Assembly: GCA_947503775.1 (NCBI GenBank)
Contig: CANNFE010000001.1
Span: 434,001-498,000, forward strand
Length of the DNA: 64,000 nt
Direction: 5' to 3'
Origin: an uncultured Paracoccaceae bacterium
Lineage (GTDB): Bacteria; Pseudomonadota; Alphaproteobacteria; Rhodobacterales; Rhodobacteraceae
The notes under the pieces are model-generated. The model was not told where the DNA came from. It did no database searches and saw only the letters and a program-made list of their open reading frames with translations. Positions within the stretch are counted from its first letter, which is position 1, and every line of letters starts with the position of its first letter. Position numbers and translations under genes: made by a program. Of the stretch, positions 25,054 through 33,868 are shown one piece after another.

Positions 25054-25611
25054 ATGTCAGCCCTAAAGATCAAAAAAGGCGCCACAAGCCACTCTGCCTA
25101 TAACCTGAGGCCTGCTTTTTCCGAAACGATCGAGCGGCACACCCTCGCGGTCGTCGTCGGCAACGAGCCGGGCGTTCTGGCGCGGGTGATCGGGCTTTTC
25201 TCCGGACGCGGCTACAACATCGAGAGCCTGACGGTCGCCGAAATCGATCATGAGGGGCACCGCTCGCGCATCACGATCGTCACGACCGGCACGCCGCAGG
25301 TGATCGAGCAGATCCGTGCGCAGCTTGGCCGGATCGTCTCGGTGCACGAGGTTCACGATCTCACGGTGGAGGGACCATCCGTGGAGCGGGAGCTGGCTTT
25401 GCTAAAGGTGAAGGGAACGGGCGACAAACGGCTCGAGGCGATGAGGATGGCCGATATCTTTCGGGCCAAGGCCGTCGACAGCACGCTGGAAAGCTTTGTT
25501 TTCGAGCTGACCGGAACACCCGAAAAGATCGATGCCTTCATCGATCTGATGCGTCCGCTTGGTCTGTCGGATATTGCGCGAACCGGTGTTGCCGCCTTGT
25601 CGCGAGGTTAA
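25054..25611 (+). CDS. ilvH: acetolactate synthase regulatory (small) subunit
   Basis: This subunit binds valine and confers feedback inhibition on IlvI. The 185-residue protein has an N-terminal ACT domain (RHTLAVVVGNEPGVLARVIGLFSGRGYNIESLTVAEIDHEGHRSRITIV, with the GVLARV and GYNIESL motifs) and a C-terminal domain (KAVDSTLESFVFELTGTPEKIDAFIDLMRPLGL). The size is normal for proteobacterial forms, allowing for an N-terminal extension of about 25 residues. It is read from the same transcript as ilvI and the two intervening genes. Confidence 0.96.
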   Translation: MSALKIKKGATSHSAYNLRPAFSETIERHTLAVVVGNEPGVLARVIGLFSGRGYNIESLTVAEIDHEGHRSRITIVTTGTPQVIEQIRAQLGRIVSVHEVHDLTVEGPSVERELALLKVKGTGDKRLEAMRMADIFRAKAVDSTLESFVFELTGTPEKIDAFIDLMRPLGLSDIARTGVAALSRG

Positions 25612-25613
25612 AA

Positions 25614-25657
25614 TCCGCCGCCTCCCGGGGGGAAGATAGAGAGGGGAAGGCGGCGGA
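25614..25657. terminator. hairpin after ilvH
   Basis: TCCGCCGCCT and AGGCGGCGGA form a perfect 10-bp stem around a 24-base centre, between the convergent ilvH and EF-hand genes. Confidence 0.6.
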
Positions 25658-25665
25658 AGTCGGTC

Positions 25666-25908
25666 TTAGCCGCCCGAGGGGACGAGACCGTTGGCTTCGG
25701 CTGCCGCCATTTCCTCGACATCGGCCGCACCATCGGCGTTCACGTCGATTGCCGTGAACAGGTCTTCCGTCATGTCGGGATATGCAGCGGTCAGCTCGGG
25801 GTAGCTGTAAAGCCCGTCACCATCGGTATCGATCGCCGGATCGACTTCCTGAGCGATGGCGGGAAGGGCAAAACCAATTGCAGCAAGGGTCAAGACAAGC
25901 TTTTTCAT
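25666..25908 (-). CDS. small secreted EF-hand-like protein
   Basis: This 80-residue protein has a clear signal peptide (MKKLVLTLAAIGFALPAIAQ) and two EF-hand-like loops: DTDGDGLYSYPE and DVNADGAADVEE, each with acidic residues at calcium-binding positions. The ATG at 25908 has AGGAG eight bases upstream. It should bind calcium in the periplasm or outside the cell. It is transcribed alone on the minus strand from a 281-base upstream region in which no other gene is seen. Confidence 0.8.
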   Translation of the reverse strand: MKKLVLTLAAIGFALPAIAQEVDPAIDTDGDGLYSYPELTAAYPDMTEDLFTAIDVNADGAADVEEMAAAEANGLVPSGG

Positions 25909-26189
25909 TGTAAGTACTCCTGTTGATCACTGTTAAGAGAACCGCCTGTATCTGCGTCCTCGAGATCAATCTGACAGCAGCCCGCACCGCATCGCCACCC
26001 CGACTACCGATTGCACGATATCCACGCGGAGCTTCGCTTGACGGCCCATTTTTGAGGCGCGGCTTTCCGCGCGAAGGGGGTCCGGGGGCCTTTTTCGGCG
26101 GATTGACACCATGAAAAACAGGAGGTCTGAGCGGCGCGTGGCCGGATTTGGCCGATCTGAAAGAGCCGAAAAGCGAATCGGGGACCCGG

Positions 26190-27305
26190 CTAGAAAGCGA
26201 TTTTTGACAGATTTTCGGGATCTGTGATCGATCCGCCGCAGCACGGGGCCGCGACGCCTGTCGATCCGGGTGCGGATATGGGCCATCCTTGCACGCTTCG
26301 CGCGGCGAGAAAGGCGAAGGCCTGCGCTTCGAGCATGTCACCATCAAGACCGAAGGCCTCGACAGGGTCGACAAGCGTTCCGGCCCGCTCCGCGATCATC
26401 GACATCAGCACCGGATTGCGCCTCCCGCCGCCGGTGACCAGCACCCGGTTCGGGCGGGACGGGCATTGGGCGAACCCTGCACTCACGGTTGCAGCGGTGA
26501 TGGCGCAAAGCGTTGCTGCGGCATCCGCATCGGGCAAAGCCCCAACACGCTCCGTCAGGTCGGCGACATCCAGACGATCCAATGACTTTGGCGGGACCTT
26601 CGCATAAAACGGGTCGGTCAGGACAGCGGCGACGATATCCTCGCGGACCCGGCCGGTTGCGGAAAGCTGGCCGTCGCGATCCTCGGGCAGACCGCAGCGC
26701 AGGGTCATCAAATCGTTGAGCGGCGCATTCGCGGGCCCGGTGTCAAAGGCAAGCAGCGCCCCGTCCTCTGCCGGATCCAGGATCCGGGGATTGCACCAGG
26801 TCAGATTGGCGATGCCCCCTAGGTTGAGAAAGGCGACAGGCTCGTCCGCCCCCATCCAGCGGGCGCAGGCGTGGTGATAGAAAGGCGCCAGCGGCGCCCC
26901 CTGCCCCCCGGCCGCGACATCCGCCGATCTGAAATCCCAGACCACGGGCGCGCCCAGCTTTTCGGCAAGCCGGTCGCCAGAGCCAACCTGCAAAGTTCTG
27001 CCGTTTGCCGGATCATGGGACAATGTCTGCCCATGAAAGCCGACAAGTTCGATCTTTTCGAAACGCGACAGAAGGTCGATATGCGCCGAGGTCACGACAT
27101 CCGCCGCCGCATCGACCTCAGGACCCGCCCAAAGCCCGAAGCCCGCCCGGATCACGTCCCGCTCCTCTTCCGTATATTCGCGATAATCGCTTGGCCCAAA
27201 GGAGATGATCCGCTCCCCGTCCGTTTCGATCACTGCGGCATCGACACCGTCGAGCGATGTGCCCGACATGGACCCAAGAACGCGCCGGACAGACCCTTTC
27301 GACAT
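26190..27305 (-). CDS. anmK: anhydro-N-acetylmuramic acid kinase
   Basis: AnmK phosphorylates and opens 1,6-anhydro-MurNAc, returning peptidoglycan fragments to the cytoplasmic recycling route. The start at ATG 27305 gives 371 residues (the track start 27323 is a GTG without a better site). Family motifs are in place: VLGSMSGTSLDGVDAAV for ATP and phosphate, VGFHGQTLSHDP with the substrate-binding residues, FLNLGGIANLT, DTGPANAPLNDL and LVTGGGRRNPVLM. It diverges from tyrS with 66 bases between starts, an arrangement often seen in this bacterial group, from memory. Confidence 0.95.
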   Translation of the reverse strand: MSKGSVRRVLGSMSGTSLDGVDAAVIETDGERIISFGPSDYREYTEEERDVIRAGFGLWAGPEVDAAADVVTSAHIDLLSRFEKIELVGFHGQTLSHDPANGRTLQVGSGDRLAEKLGAPVVWDFRSADVAAGGQGAPLAPFYHHACARWMGADEPVAFLNLGGIANLTWCNPRILDPAEDGALLAFDTGPANAPLNDLMTLRCGLPEDRDGQLSATGRVREDIVAAVLTDPFYAKVPPKSLDRLDVADLTERVGALPDADAAATLCAITAATVSAGFAQCPSRPNRVLVTGGGRRNPVLMSMIAERAGTLVDPVEAFGLDGDMLEAQAFAFLAARSVQGWPISAPGSTGVAAPCCGGSITDPENLSKIAF

Positions 27306-27371
27306 GCTGCTTTCCCTGACCACGGACCGCCACTATAGAAGGCCTCACCCGCAAATCTAGAGAACGGTCCC

Positions 27372-28625
27372 ATGACATACCATCCGAAATCGGACTTCAT
27401 CGCCATCATGATGGAGCGCGGCTTCGTCGCCGATTGCACAGATTATCAGGGCCTTGACGAGGCTTTGGCCAAGGGAACCGTTGCGGGATATATCGGCTTT
27501 GATGCGACTGCCTCCTCGCTGCATGTCGGCTCGTTGATCCAGATCATGCTTTTGCGCTGGCTGCAAAAGACCGGTCACAGGCCGATCACGCTCATGGGCG
27601 GCGGCACAACGAAGGTCGGCGATCCGAGTTTCCGCTCGGATGAGCGTCCCCTCCTTGGACCAGAGCAGATCGACGAGAATATCGCCGGTATCCGCAAGGT
27701 CTTTGCGGGATATCTGACCTATGGTGACGGTCCAACGGACGCGATGATGATCAACAACGCCGAATGGCTGGACGATCTGAACTACCTCGATTTCTTGCGG
27801 GATATCGGTCGGCATTTCTCGATCAATCGAATGCTGTCCTTCGACAGTGTCAAGTCGCGGCTGGATCGCGAGCAATCACTGTCTTTCCTCGAATTCAACT
27901 ACATGATCCTGCAAGCCTATGACTTCCTGGAGCTCAACCGGCGCTATGGCTGCCTTCTGCAGATGGGCGGCTCGGACCAGTGGGGCAATATCGTCAACGG
28001 CATCGACCTGACCCGCCGGGTTCTCGATCACGAGATCTATGGGCTGACCTCGCCTCTTTTGACGACGTCCGATGGGCGCAAGATGGGGAAATCGGCCGGC
28101 GGCGCAGTCTGGCTGGATAGCGATCTGCTGTCGCCCTACGAGTTCTGGCAGTACTGGCGCAACACCACCGATGCCGATACGGGCCGGTTCCTCAAGCTCT
28201 ACACCGAGCTTCCTATCGAGGACTGCGAACGGCTCGGCGCGCTCGAGGGGGCCGAGATCAACGAAGCCAAGATCCGTCTTGCCAACGAGGTGACGACGCT
28301 TCTTCACGGAGCCGAGGCGGCGAAGGCGGCCGAGACGACGGCGCGCGAGGTGTTCGAAAAAGGCGGGGTTGGAGATGATCTTCCAACGCTATCGCTTAGC
28401 TCGGACGATCTGGGCGACGGCATTTCCGTGGTTCAGCTTCTGGTGCGGTCGGGGCTTGCCCCCTCCGGCAAGGAGGCCAAACGCATGATCGAAGGCGGCG
28501 GCGCGCGGCTGGATGACCAACCGCTGACGGATACAGGCCGGTTCTTCGACCGCGAGGCTTTGTCCTCACCGCTTAAGCTGAGCGCCGGAAAAAAGCGGCA
28601 CGCCTTGATCCGGCTGGAGGACTGA
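27372..28625 (+). CDS. tyrS: tyrosyl-tRNA synthetase
   Basis: This class I aminoacyl-tRNA synthetase charges tRNA-Tyr. The 417-residue protein has the Rossmann catalytic domain with [19 protein letters not shown] (HIGH-type motif), [24 protein letters not shown] for tyrosine binding, and [13 protein letters not shown] (KMSKS-type loop written KMGKS). A C-terminal S4 RNA-binding domain follows (residues about 350-417, [24 protein letters not shown]). No T-box or leader is seen in the short divergent region shared with anmK. Confidence 0.97.
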   Translation: MTYHPKSDFIAIMMERGFVADCTDYQGLDEALAKGTVAGYIGFDATASSLHVGSLIQIMLLRWLQKTGHRPITLMGGGTTKVGDPSFRSDERPLLGPEQIDENIAGIRKVFAGYLTYGDGPTDAMMINNAEWLDDLNYLDFLRDIGRHFSINRMLSFDSVKSRLDREQSLSFLEFNYMILQAYDFLELNRRYGCLLQMGGSDQWGNIVNGIDLTRRVLDHEIYGLTSPLLTTSDGRKMGKSAGGAVWLDSDLLSPYEFWQYWRNTTDADTGRFLKLYTELPIEDCERLGALEGAEINEAKIRLANEVTTLLHGAEAAKAAETTAREVFEKGGVGDDLPTLSLSSDDLGDGISVVQLLVRSGLAPSGKEAKRMIEGGGARLDDQPLTDTGRFFDREALSSPLKLSAGKKRHALIRLED

Positions 28626-28651
28626 CGCCACCAGCGTCACGGCAGCCGATA

Positions 28652-28683
28652 GATCCCCGCAGAGCATATGATCTGCGGGGATC
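28652..28683. terminator. terminator between tyrS and cyclophilin gene
   Basis: GATCCCCGCAGA and TCTGCGGGGATC make a perfect 12-bp stem around an 8-base loop between the convergent tyrS and cyclophilin genes. Confidence 0.7.
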
Positions 28684-28688
28684 GTTCG

Positions 28689-29237
28689 TTATTCCGTGAC
28701 GCTCACGGATTGCATGACATCCGCCTCGCCGACAACAGCGCCGTTGCCGCCTGTTCCGCGCTTGATCGCGTCAAGCGTCTCCAGCCCGTCGGTGACTTCG
28801 CCGACAACTGTGTATTGCCCATTCAGATGCGGGGCCGCGTCGAACATGATGAAAAACTGGCTGTTGGCCGAATTAAGATCATCCCGGCTGCGCGCCATCC
28901 CAACCGTTCCCCGATCGAAGGAGCGATCGGAAAACTCCGCTTCAAGATCCGGCCGCGACGATCCGCCGGTGCCAGCCCGGTTCAGATCACCCGAGGCCAG
29001 ACCGAATTCGACATCGCCCGTCTGGGCCATGAAGCCGTCGATCACGCGGTGAAAGACCACCCCGTCATAGGCGCCTTCGCTGGCCAAGGCGGTGATCTGT
29101 TCGACATGGTTCGGCGCCACATCCTCGAAGAGATCGATGGTGATCGTGCCTTTCGCTTCTCCGGCAACCTCGATCTGCAGGCCCGTCGCCGCGGCCGGAC
29201 CGGCCGCCAGCATCGCCAGGATCAGAACACTACGCAT
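28689..29237 (-). CDS. secreted peptidyl-prolyl cis-trans isomerase (cyclophilin)
   Basis: This 182-residue cyclophilin has a signal peptide ([19 protein letters not shown]), so it should act on folding in the periplasm. Catalytic-site motifs are [16 protein letters not shown] (with the active-site arginine), [25 protein letters not shown]. It overlaps the 3' end of the upstream cyclophilin by eight bases and is read from the same transcript. The two paralogues share most of the core and differ mainly in the export signal. Confidence 0.93.
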   Translation of the reverse strand: MRSVLILAMLAAGPAAATGLQIEVAGEAKGTITIDLFEDVAPNHVEQITALASEGAYDGVVFHRVIDGFMAQTGDVEFGLASGDLNRAGTGGSSRPDLEAEFSDRSFDRGTVGMARSRDDLNSANSQFFIMFDAAPHLNGQYTVVGEVTDGLETLDAIKRGTGGNGAVVGEADVMQSVSVTE

Positions 29238-29736
29238 CGGCAGCCACCTTCACGCTGACCATCCGGTCCGGGCTCATGGGCGGCTCGCCTCGGTTGATCT
29301 TGTCGACATGCTCCATCCCTTCGATGACACGGCCATAGACGGTGTATTGTCCGTTCAGGAAATGGTTGTCACTGAAGTTGATGAAGAATTGCGAATTGGC
29401 CGAGTTGGGACTCTGCGAGCGTGCGGCGCCAAGCGTTCCCCTGTCATGCGGAAGCTTTGAAAACTCGGCAGGCAAATCCGGCAGATCCGACCCGCCCGTC
29501 CCGGCAGAGCGGATGTTGAAATCCTTCTCCATATTGCCATTCGCGACATCACCCGTCTGCGCCATGAACCCGTCGATCACCCGGTGGAAGGCCACGTTGT
29601 CATAGGCTCCGGACCGGGCAAGCTCTTTCATCCGTTCCGCGTGCTTGGGCGCCACGTCGGAATAAAGCTCGATCATGACCGGGCCATCCTTCAGTTCGAT
29701 GATGATCGTATTTTCGGGGTCTTTGATGTCGGCCAT
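29230..29736 (-). CDS. cytoplasmic peptidyl-prolyl cis-trans isomerase (cyclophilin)
   Basis: This 168-residue cyclophilin has no signal peptide ([20 protein letters not shown]) and should act in the cytoplasm. It has [51 protein letters not shown] and the usual PPI barrel layout. It is the first gene of a two-gene cyclophilin operon and diverges from pgk, with 126 bases between the two starts. The GGAGG of its ribosome-binding region lies in CAAGGAGGCCC. Confidence 0.93.
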   Translation of the reverse strand: MADIKDPENTIIIELKDGPVMIELYSDVAPKHAERMKELARSGAYDNVAFHRVIDGFMAQTGDVANGNMEKDFNIRSAGTGGSDLPDLPAEFSKLPHDRGTLGAARSQSPNSANSQFFINFSDNHFLNGQYTVYGRVIEGMEHVDKINRGEPPMSPDRMVSVKVAADA

Positions 29737-29862
29737 CTGGGCCTCCTTGAACTTTCAGTTGGAGCGAACCTAGGGCCCAGCCCCTCCTTTGCCAAGGCTG
29801 AGACCTTGACCGATGCCCATCCTCGGGCGATCAACCGCTTAACATCAAGAAGGAGCCTCGGC

Positions 29863-31056
29863 ATGGGATGGACCAGCCTCGACGATCTCGATCTGGCGGA
29901 CAAACGCGTTCTGGTGCGGGTCGATATCAACGTGCCGATGGAGGATGGCAACGTCACCGATGCGACCCGGATCGAACGGATCGCACCCACGATAGCCGAT
30001 ATTCTCTCGAAGGGCGGGCGCCCCATCCTGCTTGCGCATTTCGGGCGTCCGAAGGGCGAACGGGTGCCCGAGATGTCGCTGCGACCACTTCTGCCCGCAC
30101 TCAAAGAGACCTTTGGCGTGCCGGTCCGGTTTGCCGCAGATTGCATCGGAGCCGAAGCACAATCGGCGGCCGGCGCTCTGCCGGCAGGAGAGGTCCTTCT
30201 TCTTGAAAACACACGCTTTCACAGCGGGGAAGAGGGCAACGATCCGGATTTTGCCGCCGATCTTGCAAAGATCGGGGAGGCCTATGTCAACGATGCCTTT
30301 TCCGCCGCGCACCGTGCGCATGCCTCGACCGAAGGTATCGCGCGCCTGCTGCCGTCTGCGGCAGGCCGATTGATGGAGCGTGAGCTCAAGGCGCTCGAAC
30401 AGGCGCTCGAGGATCCCGAACGTCCTCTGATCGCGGTGGTCGGGGGGGCCAAGGTGTCGACCAAGCTCGATCTGCTGTCGCATATCGTCACCCGGGTCGA
30501 TACGCTCGTGATCGGGGGCGGTATGGCGAACACGTTTCTGGCCGCTCAAGGGCACGAGATCGGGACATCCCTTGCGGAAAGAGAGATGACGGACACCGCC
30601 TTGAAGATCATCGAAGCGGCGGAAAAGGCCGGGTGCCGAATCCTCTTGCCGGTCGATATCGTCGTCGCCCGCACCTTTGAGGCCCATGCCGATCACGAGA
30701 CCGTCGAGGCCTCCACCTGCCCTGAGGATGCGATGATCCTCGATGCCGGGCCAAAGACCGTGGACGAGATCAAGACGGCGATCGACAGCTCCAAGACCTT
30801 GATCTGGAACGGTCCTTTGGGCGCGTTCGAGCTTGAGCCCTTCGATGCGGCGACCGTCGCCGCAGCTCGGCATGCGGCGGACCGGACCGCCGAGGGTGCA
30901 CTGGTTTCCGTCGCGGGGGGAGGAGATACGGTGGCCGCGCTCAACGCTGCGGAGGTGGCGGAGCGATTCAGCTATGTCTCGACGGCGGGCGGGGCCTTTC
31001 TGGAATGGATGGAAGGCAAGACCTTGCCCGGAGTCGCGGCTCTGCAAACGCGCTGA
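29863..31056 (+). CDS. pgk: phosphoglycerate kinase
   Basis: Pgk interconverts 1,3-bisphosphoglycerate and 3-phosphoglycerate in glycolysis and gluconeogenesis. The start at ATG 29863 behind AAGAAGGAG gives 397 residues; the longer track ORF is artefactual. Motifs: [16 protein letters not shown] and [12 protein letters not shown] for 3-phosphoglycerate, [30 protein letters not shown] and [14 protein letters not shown] for nucleotide. A looser palindromic stretch (ATCAACCGCTTAACAT) lies just upstream, only distantly like the LacI-type operator of edd. Confidence 0.97.
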   Translation: MGWTSLDDLDLADKRVLVRVDINVPMEDGNVTDATRIERIAPTIADILSKGGRPILLAHFGRPKGERVPEMSLRPLLPALKETFGVPVRFAADCIGAEAQSAAGALPAGEVLLLENTRFHSGEEGNDPDFAADLAKIGEAYVNDAFSAAHRAHASTEGIARLLPSAAGRLMERELKALEQALEDPERPLIAVVGGAKVSTKLDLLSHIVTRVDTLVIGGGMANTFLAAQGHEIGTSLAEREMTDTALKIIEAAEKAGCRILLPVDIVVARTFEAHADHETVEASTCPEDAMILDAGPKTVDEIKTAIDSSKTLIWNGPLGAFELEPFDAATVAAARHAADRTAEGALVSVAGGGDTVAALNAAEVAERFSYVSTAGGAFLEWMEGKTLPGVAALQTR

Positions 31057-31102
31057 TACGTTTTTTCGACTTTTCCTAATATATTACAAAAGGATTTTGT
31101 AC

Positions 31103-32662
31103 ATGAAATTAGCAACTTACGCTCTCACAGCGGCCTCTTTCGCCCTTTGGACGCCCGCGCTGCAGGCGCAGGAAACAGATCAGCCCAGCCTGCTGGATTT
31201 GCTCACGCTCGAGTCGCTGGCCACGCGTTTTCTGCAAAGCGGCGTGTCGATGGCGCGATCCGTTGCCGACATCACCTATGACGGTCTAAGCGCCGATCCC
31301 TATACCAGCCGGTACAGCCTTGTCGGCCTGGTGGTGCGCCCTGATCTGGAGGACATCGCCGGGGCAGACTGTTCGATCTCGACCGAGCGTCTGATCCTCA
31401 GCGGCGCGCCCCTCACCTCGATCGAGACAATCCGACTGACCGCGACGTTGGATGAAGTTGTCATTGATTACGATTGCTTACCACGCGAAGTTCGTCCTGT
31501 TGTCGGCATGGCGGGGATTGAGGATATCGGCATTCCACGGCTGCGGTTCGATATCGAATACCACATTCCATCCGGGCAGGTTCAAACCTCCATGATCGCC
31601 GATGTCGCCGACCTCATCTCGATCTCGGGCCATATGGATGCCGATTATGTCAGCTATCGGATGGCTCCCCAGACCGGCGAGACGAGGATCCGGGTCGATC
31701 TGGAGGGGCTGCGGCTCAGCATCGAGGATCAGGGGATCTGGAGCCGGGTGGAGCAGATTGTCCCGCAAGAGGCGCGCAGCGGGGAGGCATTGGCGGAGCT
31801 TGTTGAAGATATTCTAACCGATGCGTTCACCGGATCGAACGATCCTCTCGATCCCGACCTGTCGCCAGAGCAGGTTCAATTTATCGCGCAAGCCACTGAT
31901 ATCGCATCCGATTTCGAAACAGAGCCTCGCCGGATCATTCTGAATATGCAGCCGTCAGGCCCCATCCGGATAGGCCCGGAAGAGGACTTTGACACCAAGG
32001 GGCTGTTCTCGGATCTGAACCCGCAGCTGACAACGCAACTGCCGGAGCTGTCGCAAGCGCTGCCGCTGGATCTGCTGGAAAGCGCGATCTCGGGTGATCT
32101 TGAGGATGGCGAGCGGCTCGACATCGGGACGGCGCTTGCCAGCGGGGTCGGGGCGCCGCGTGATCAGAGCCTTGCCCGCGATATCCTCGCGCCGATCGCG
32201 GACGCCTCGCCCGAGGCGGCCCTCTTGATGGCCGAGCTGACGGAGGATCGCGACGAGGCCTATCTTTATGCGAGGACCGCCGCCGCCACAGGGATGGGGG
32301 AAGCCCTCAGCCTCATGGATCGCTTTGAAAAAAAGATTACTTTTCAGGATCTTGTGAGGCTTCAAAGCACGGACCAGATCGATGCGTCGATCTACGGATC
32401 GGTCGGGGCCATGCGCCAGCAGGCCCTTTCGCGACTTATCGGGACGCGCCTGCCGCGCAGCTATGAGCGGGCCTATTATTGGGCGGTTCTGGCCGCTGCG
32501 GCGGGGGACCGCCCGTCGGCGGATCTGAGGGACGAGATAGACGAGATGATGCGCGCCCGGGGCGCTGAAGAGGCGTGGCAGCCGATCGCGGCCCGGATCA
32601 GCCGCGCGGCCCTTCAGACATGGATCGATCGCGATCTGCCGGAGGCGCTGTCGTCCGAGTGA
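31103..32662 (+). CDS. large secreted hypothetical protein with Sel1-like C-terminus
   Basis: The start at ATG 31103 behind AAAAGGA gives 519 residues; the track start lies inside pgk. A signal peptide ends near LQAQE. The next 300 residues are a beta-rich domain I do not recognise, with two cysteines (ADCSIS, DYDCLP). The C-terminal 170 residues contain alanine-rich helices like Sel1/TPR repeats: ASGVGAPRDQSLARDILAPIADASPEAALLMAEL, AYLYARTAAATGMGEALSLM and YERAYYWAVLAAAAGDRPSA. Such repeats usually bind proteins. The gene lies alone between pgk and fbaB. Confidence 0.65.
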   Translation: MKLATYALTAASFALWTPALQAQETDQPSLLDLLTLESLATRFLQSGVSMARSVADITYDGLSADPYTSRYSLVGLVVRPDLEDIAGADCSISTERLILSGAPLTSIETIRLTATLDEVVIDYDCLPREVRPVVGMAGIEDIGIPRLRFDIEYHIPSGQVQTSMIADVADLISISGHMDADYVSYRMAPQTGETRIRVDLEGLRLSIEDQGIWSRVEQIVPQEARSGEALAELVEDILTDAFTGSNDPLDPDLSPEQVQFIAQATDIASDFETEPRRIILNMQPSGPIRIGPEEDFDTKGLFSDLNPQLTTQLPELSQALPLDLLESAISGDLEDGERLDIGTALASGVGAPRDQSLARDILAPIADASPEAALLMAELTEDRDEAYLYARTAAATGMGEALSLMDRFEKKITFQDLVRLQSTDQIDASIYGSVGAMRQQALSRLIGTRLPRSYERAYYWAVLAAAAGDRPSADLRDEIDEMMRARGAEEAWQPIAARISRAALQTWIDRDLPEALSSE

Positions 32663-32670
32663 GCGGAAGA

Positions 32671-32684
32671 TGTTAGCGAAAACA
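32671..32684. promoter_or_regulatory. LacI-type operator upstream of fbaB, distal copy
   Basis: TGTTAGCGAAAACA matches the left half and core of the edd operator exactly. It lies 22 bases centre-to-centre from the proximal copy, two helical turns, so both can be bound on the same DNA face. Confidence 0.55.
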
Positions 32685-32692
32685 GGGACTTC

Positions 32693-32706
32693 TGTTGGCG
32701 CTAACC
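32693..32706. promoter_or_regulatory. LacI-type operator upstream of fbaB, proximal copy
   Basis: TGTTGGCGCTAACC has the GCGCTAAC right half of the palindrome TGTTAGCGCTAACA. It is about 63 bases before the fbaB start. Confidence 0.55.
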
Positions 32707-32768
32707 ATTTGCAACTGGCCCCGTCGCGGGTCAGGACGGCAGGGAACACGGCAAAAGAGGGTAGAGCT

Positions 32769-33698
32769 ATGAAAGCGACGCGCGCGGTACAGAAGATCCT
32801 GGCGAATTACGAAGGTGAAGCTCCGGGCGTGAAGGCCAATCTGTGCCGGATGCTGATGACCGGCAAGCTTGGCGGCACCGGCAAGATGATAATTTTGCCG
32901 GTAGATCAAGGGTTTGAGCACGGGCCTGCGCGATCCTTTGCGCCCAATCCCGATGGGTATGACCCGCATTACCACTACAAATTGGCCCTCGATGCGGGGC
33001 TCAATGCCTATGCGGCGCCGCTTGGCATGCTCGAGGCGGGGGCGGATACCTTTGCCGGTCAGATCCCGACGATCCTCAAGGTGAACTCGGCTAACTCCTT
33101 GATGCCAAACGCACAATCCAAGGATCAGGCCATTACGGCAAGCGTCGATGATGCGTTGCGGATCGGGGCATCGGCAATCGGGTTCACGATCTACCCGGGT
33201 TCGTCCTCGGGCCTGGAAATGTTTCAGGAAATCAAGGAGATGCGGCGCGAAGCCCAGTCGAAAGGCGTGGCGACTGTGATCTGGTCCTATCCGCGCGGCG
33301 AGGCGCTCGACAAGGATGGTGAGACGGCGATCGACATTGCGGCCTATGCCGCGCAGATCGCCGCCTTGCTGGGGGCGCATATCATCAAGATCAAGCTCTC
33401 GACCGATCATCTGTCGCTGCCCGAGGCGAAAAAAGTCTACGAATCCCAAGGGATAGCCATCAAGGAGCAAGCAGAGCGCGTGCGCCATTGCGTGCAGTCG
33501 GCCTTTAACGGGCGGCGGATTATGGTCTTTTCCGGCGGATCGAAAAAGGGCGAAGACGACGTCTTCGACGATGCGCGGGCGATCCGGGACGGGGGCGGGA
33601 ACGGCTCGATCATCGGGCGGAACTCGTTCCAGAGAAGCCGGGACGACGCGCTCACGATGCTCGGCAAGCTGGTGGATATTTACCGCGACAAGGCCTGA
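32769..33698 (+). CDS. fbaB: class I fructose-bisphosphate aldolase (DhnA type)
   Basis: This aldolase interconverts fructose 1,6-bisphosphate with triose phosphates. The start at ATG 32769 gives 309 residues. It belongs to the DhnA-type class I family, with MIILPVDQGFEHGPARSFA near the N-terminus, TIYPGSSSGLEM, VIWSYPRGEAL, the Schiff-base lysine in HIIKIKLSTDHL, and VFSGGSKKGEDD plus GSIIGRNSFQR for phosphate binding. Two LacI-type operators sit upstream. With an Entner-Doudoroff pathway in the same window, the gluconeogenic direction is a likely main role. Confidence 0.95.
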   Translation: MKATRAVQKILANYEGEAPGVKANLCRMLMTGKLGGTGKMIILPVDQGFEHGPARSFAPNPDGYDPHYHYKLALDAGLNAYAAPLGMLEAGADTFAGQIPTILKVNSANSLMPNAQSKDQAITASVDDALRIGASAIGFTIYPGSSSGLEMFQEIKEMRREAQSKGVATVIWSYPRGEALDKDGETAIDIAAYAAQIAALLGAHIIKIKLSTDHLSLPEAKKVYESQGIAIKEQAERVRHCVQSAFNGRRIMVFSGGSKKGEDDVFDDARAIRDGGGNGSIIGRNSFQRSRDDALTMLGKLVDIYRDKA

Positions 33699-33717
33699 CT
33701 CCGGCAGGCGGCATTGC

Positions 33718-33850
33718 GTCGGCATCCGGGCGGCATCCGGGAGGAGGCAATTGTGGCAAACCGCCGGTTTGGCGCCGAAACGGGGCTGAAACCGGTAAAA
33801 CCCATAAGCGCGGGCTTATGGATGCGGTTTTGCATAAGTCGTCGCTTATC
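33718..33850 (+). repeat. copy B of a repeated intergenic element
   Basis: GTCGGCATCCGGGCGGCAT (33718-33736), GGGAGGAGGCAA (33739-33750), and two palindromes CATAAG-N6-CTTATG (33803-33820) and CATAAG-N6-CTTATC (33833-33850) follow in order. Copy A at 10385-10561 has the first two blocks unchanged and one palindrome, on the opposite strand. A 39-codon GTG frame (33753) starts just after the SD-like block, but its counterpart in copy A is not clearly preserved. Confidence 0.6.
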
Positions 33851-33868
33851 TATCCCGCCCATCGCCGG

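Noticed and set aside
29829-29862. LacI-type operator before pgk
   Set aside because: ATCAACCGCTTAACAT is only loosely palindromic and does not keep the TTAGCG core without a one-base insertion, so it was not listed as a site.
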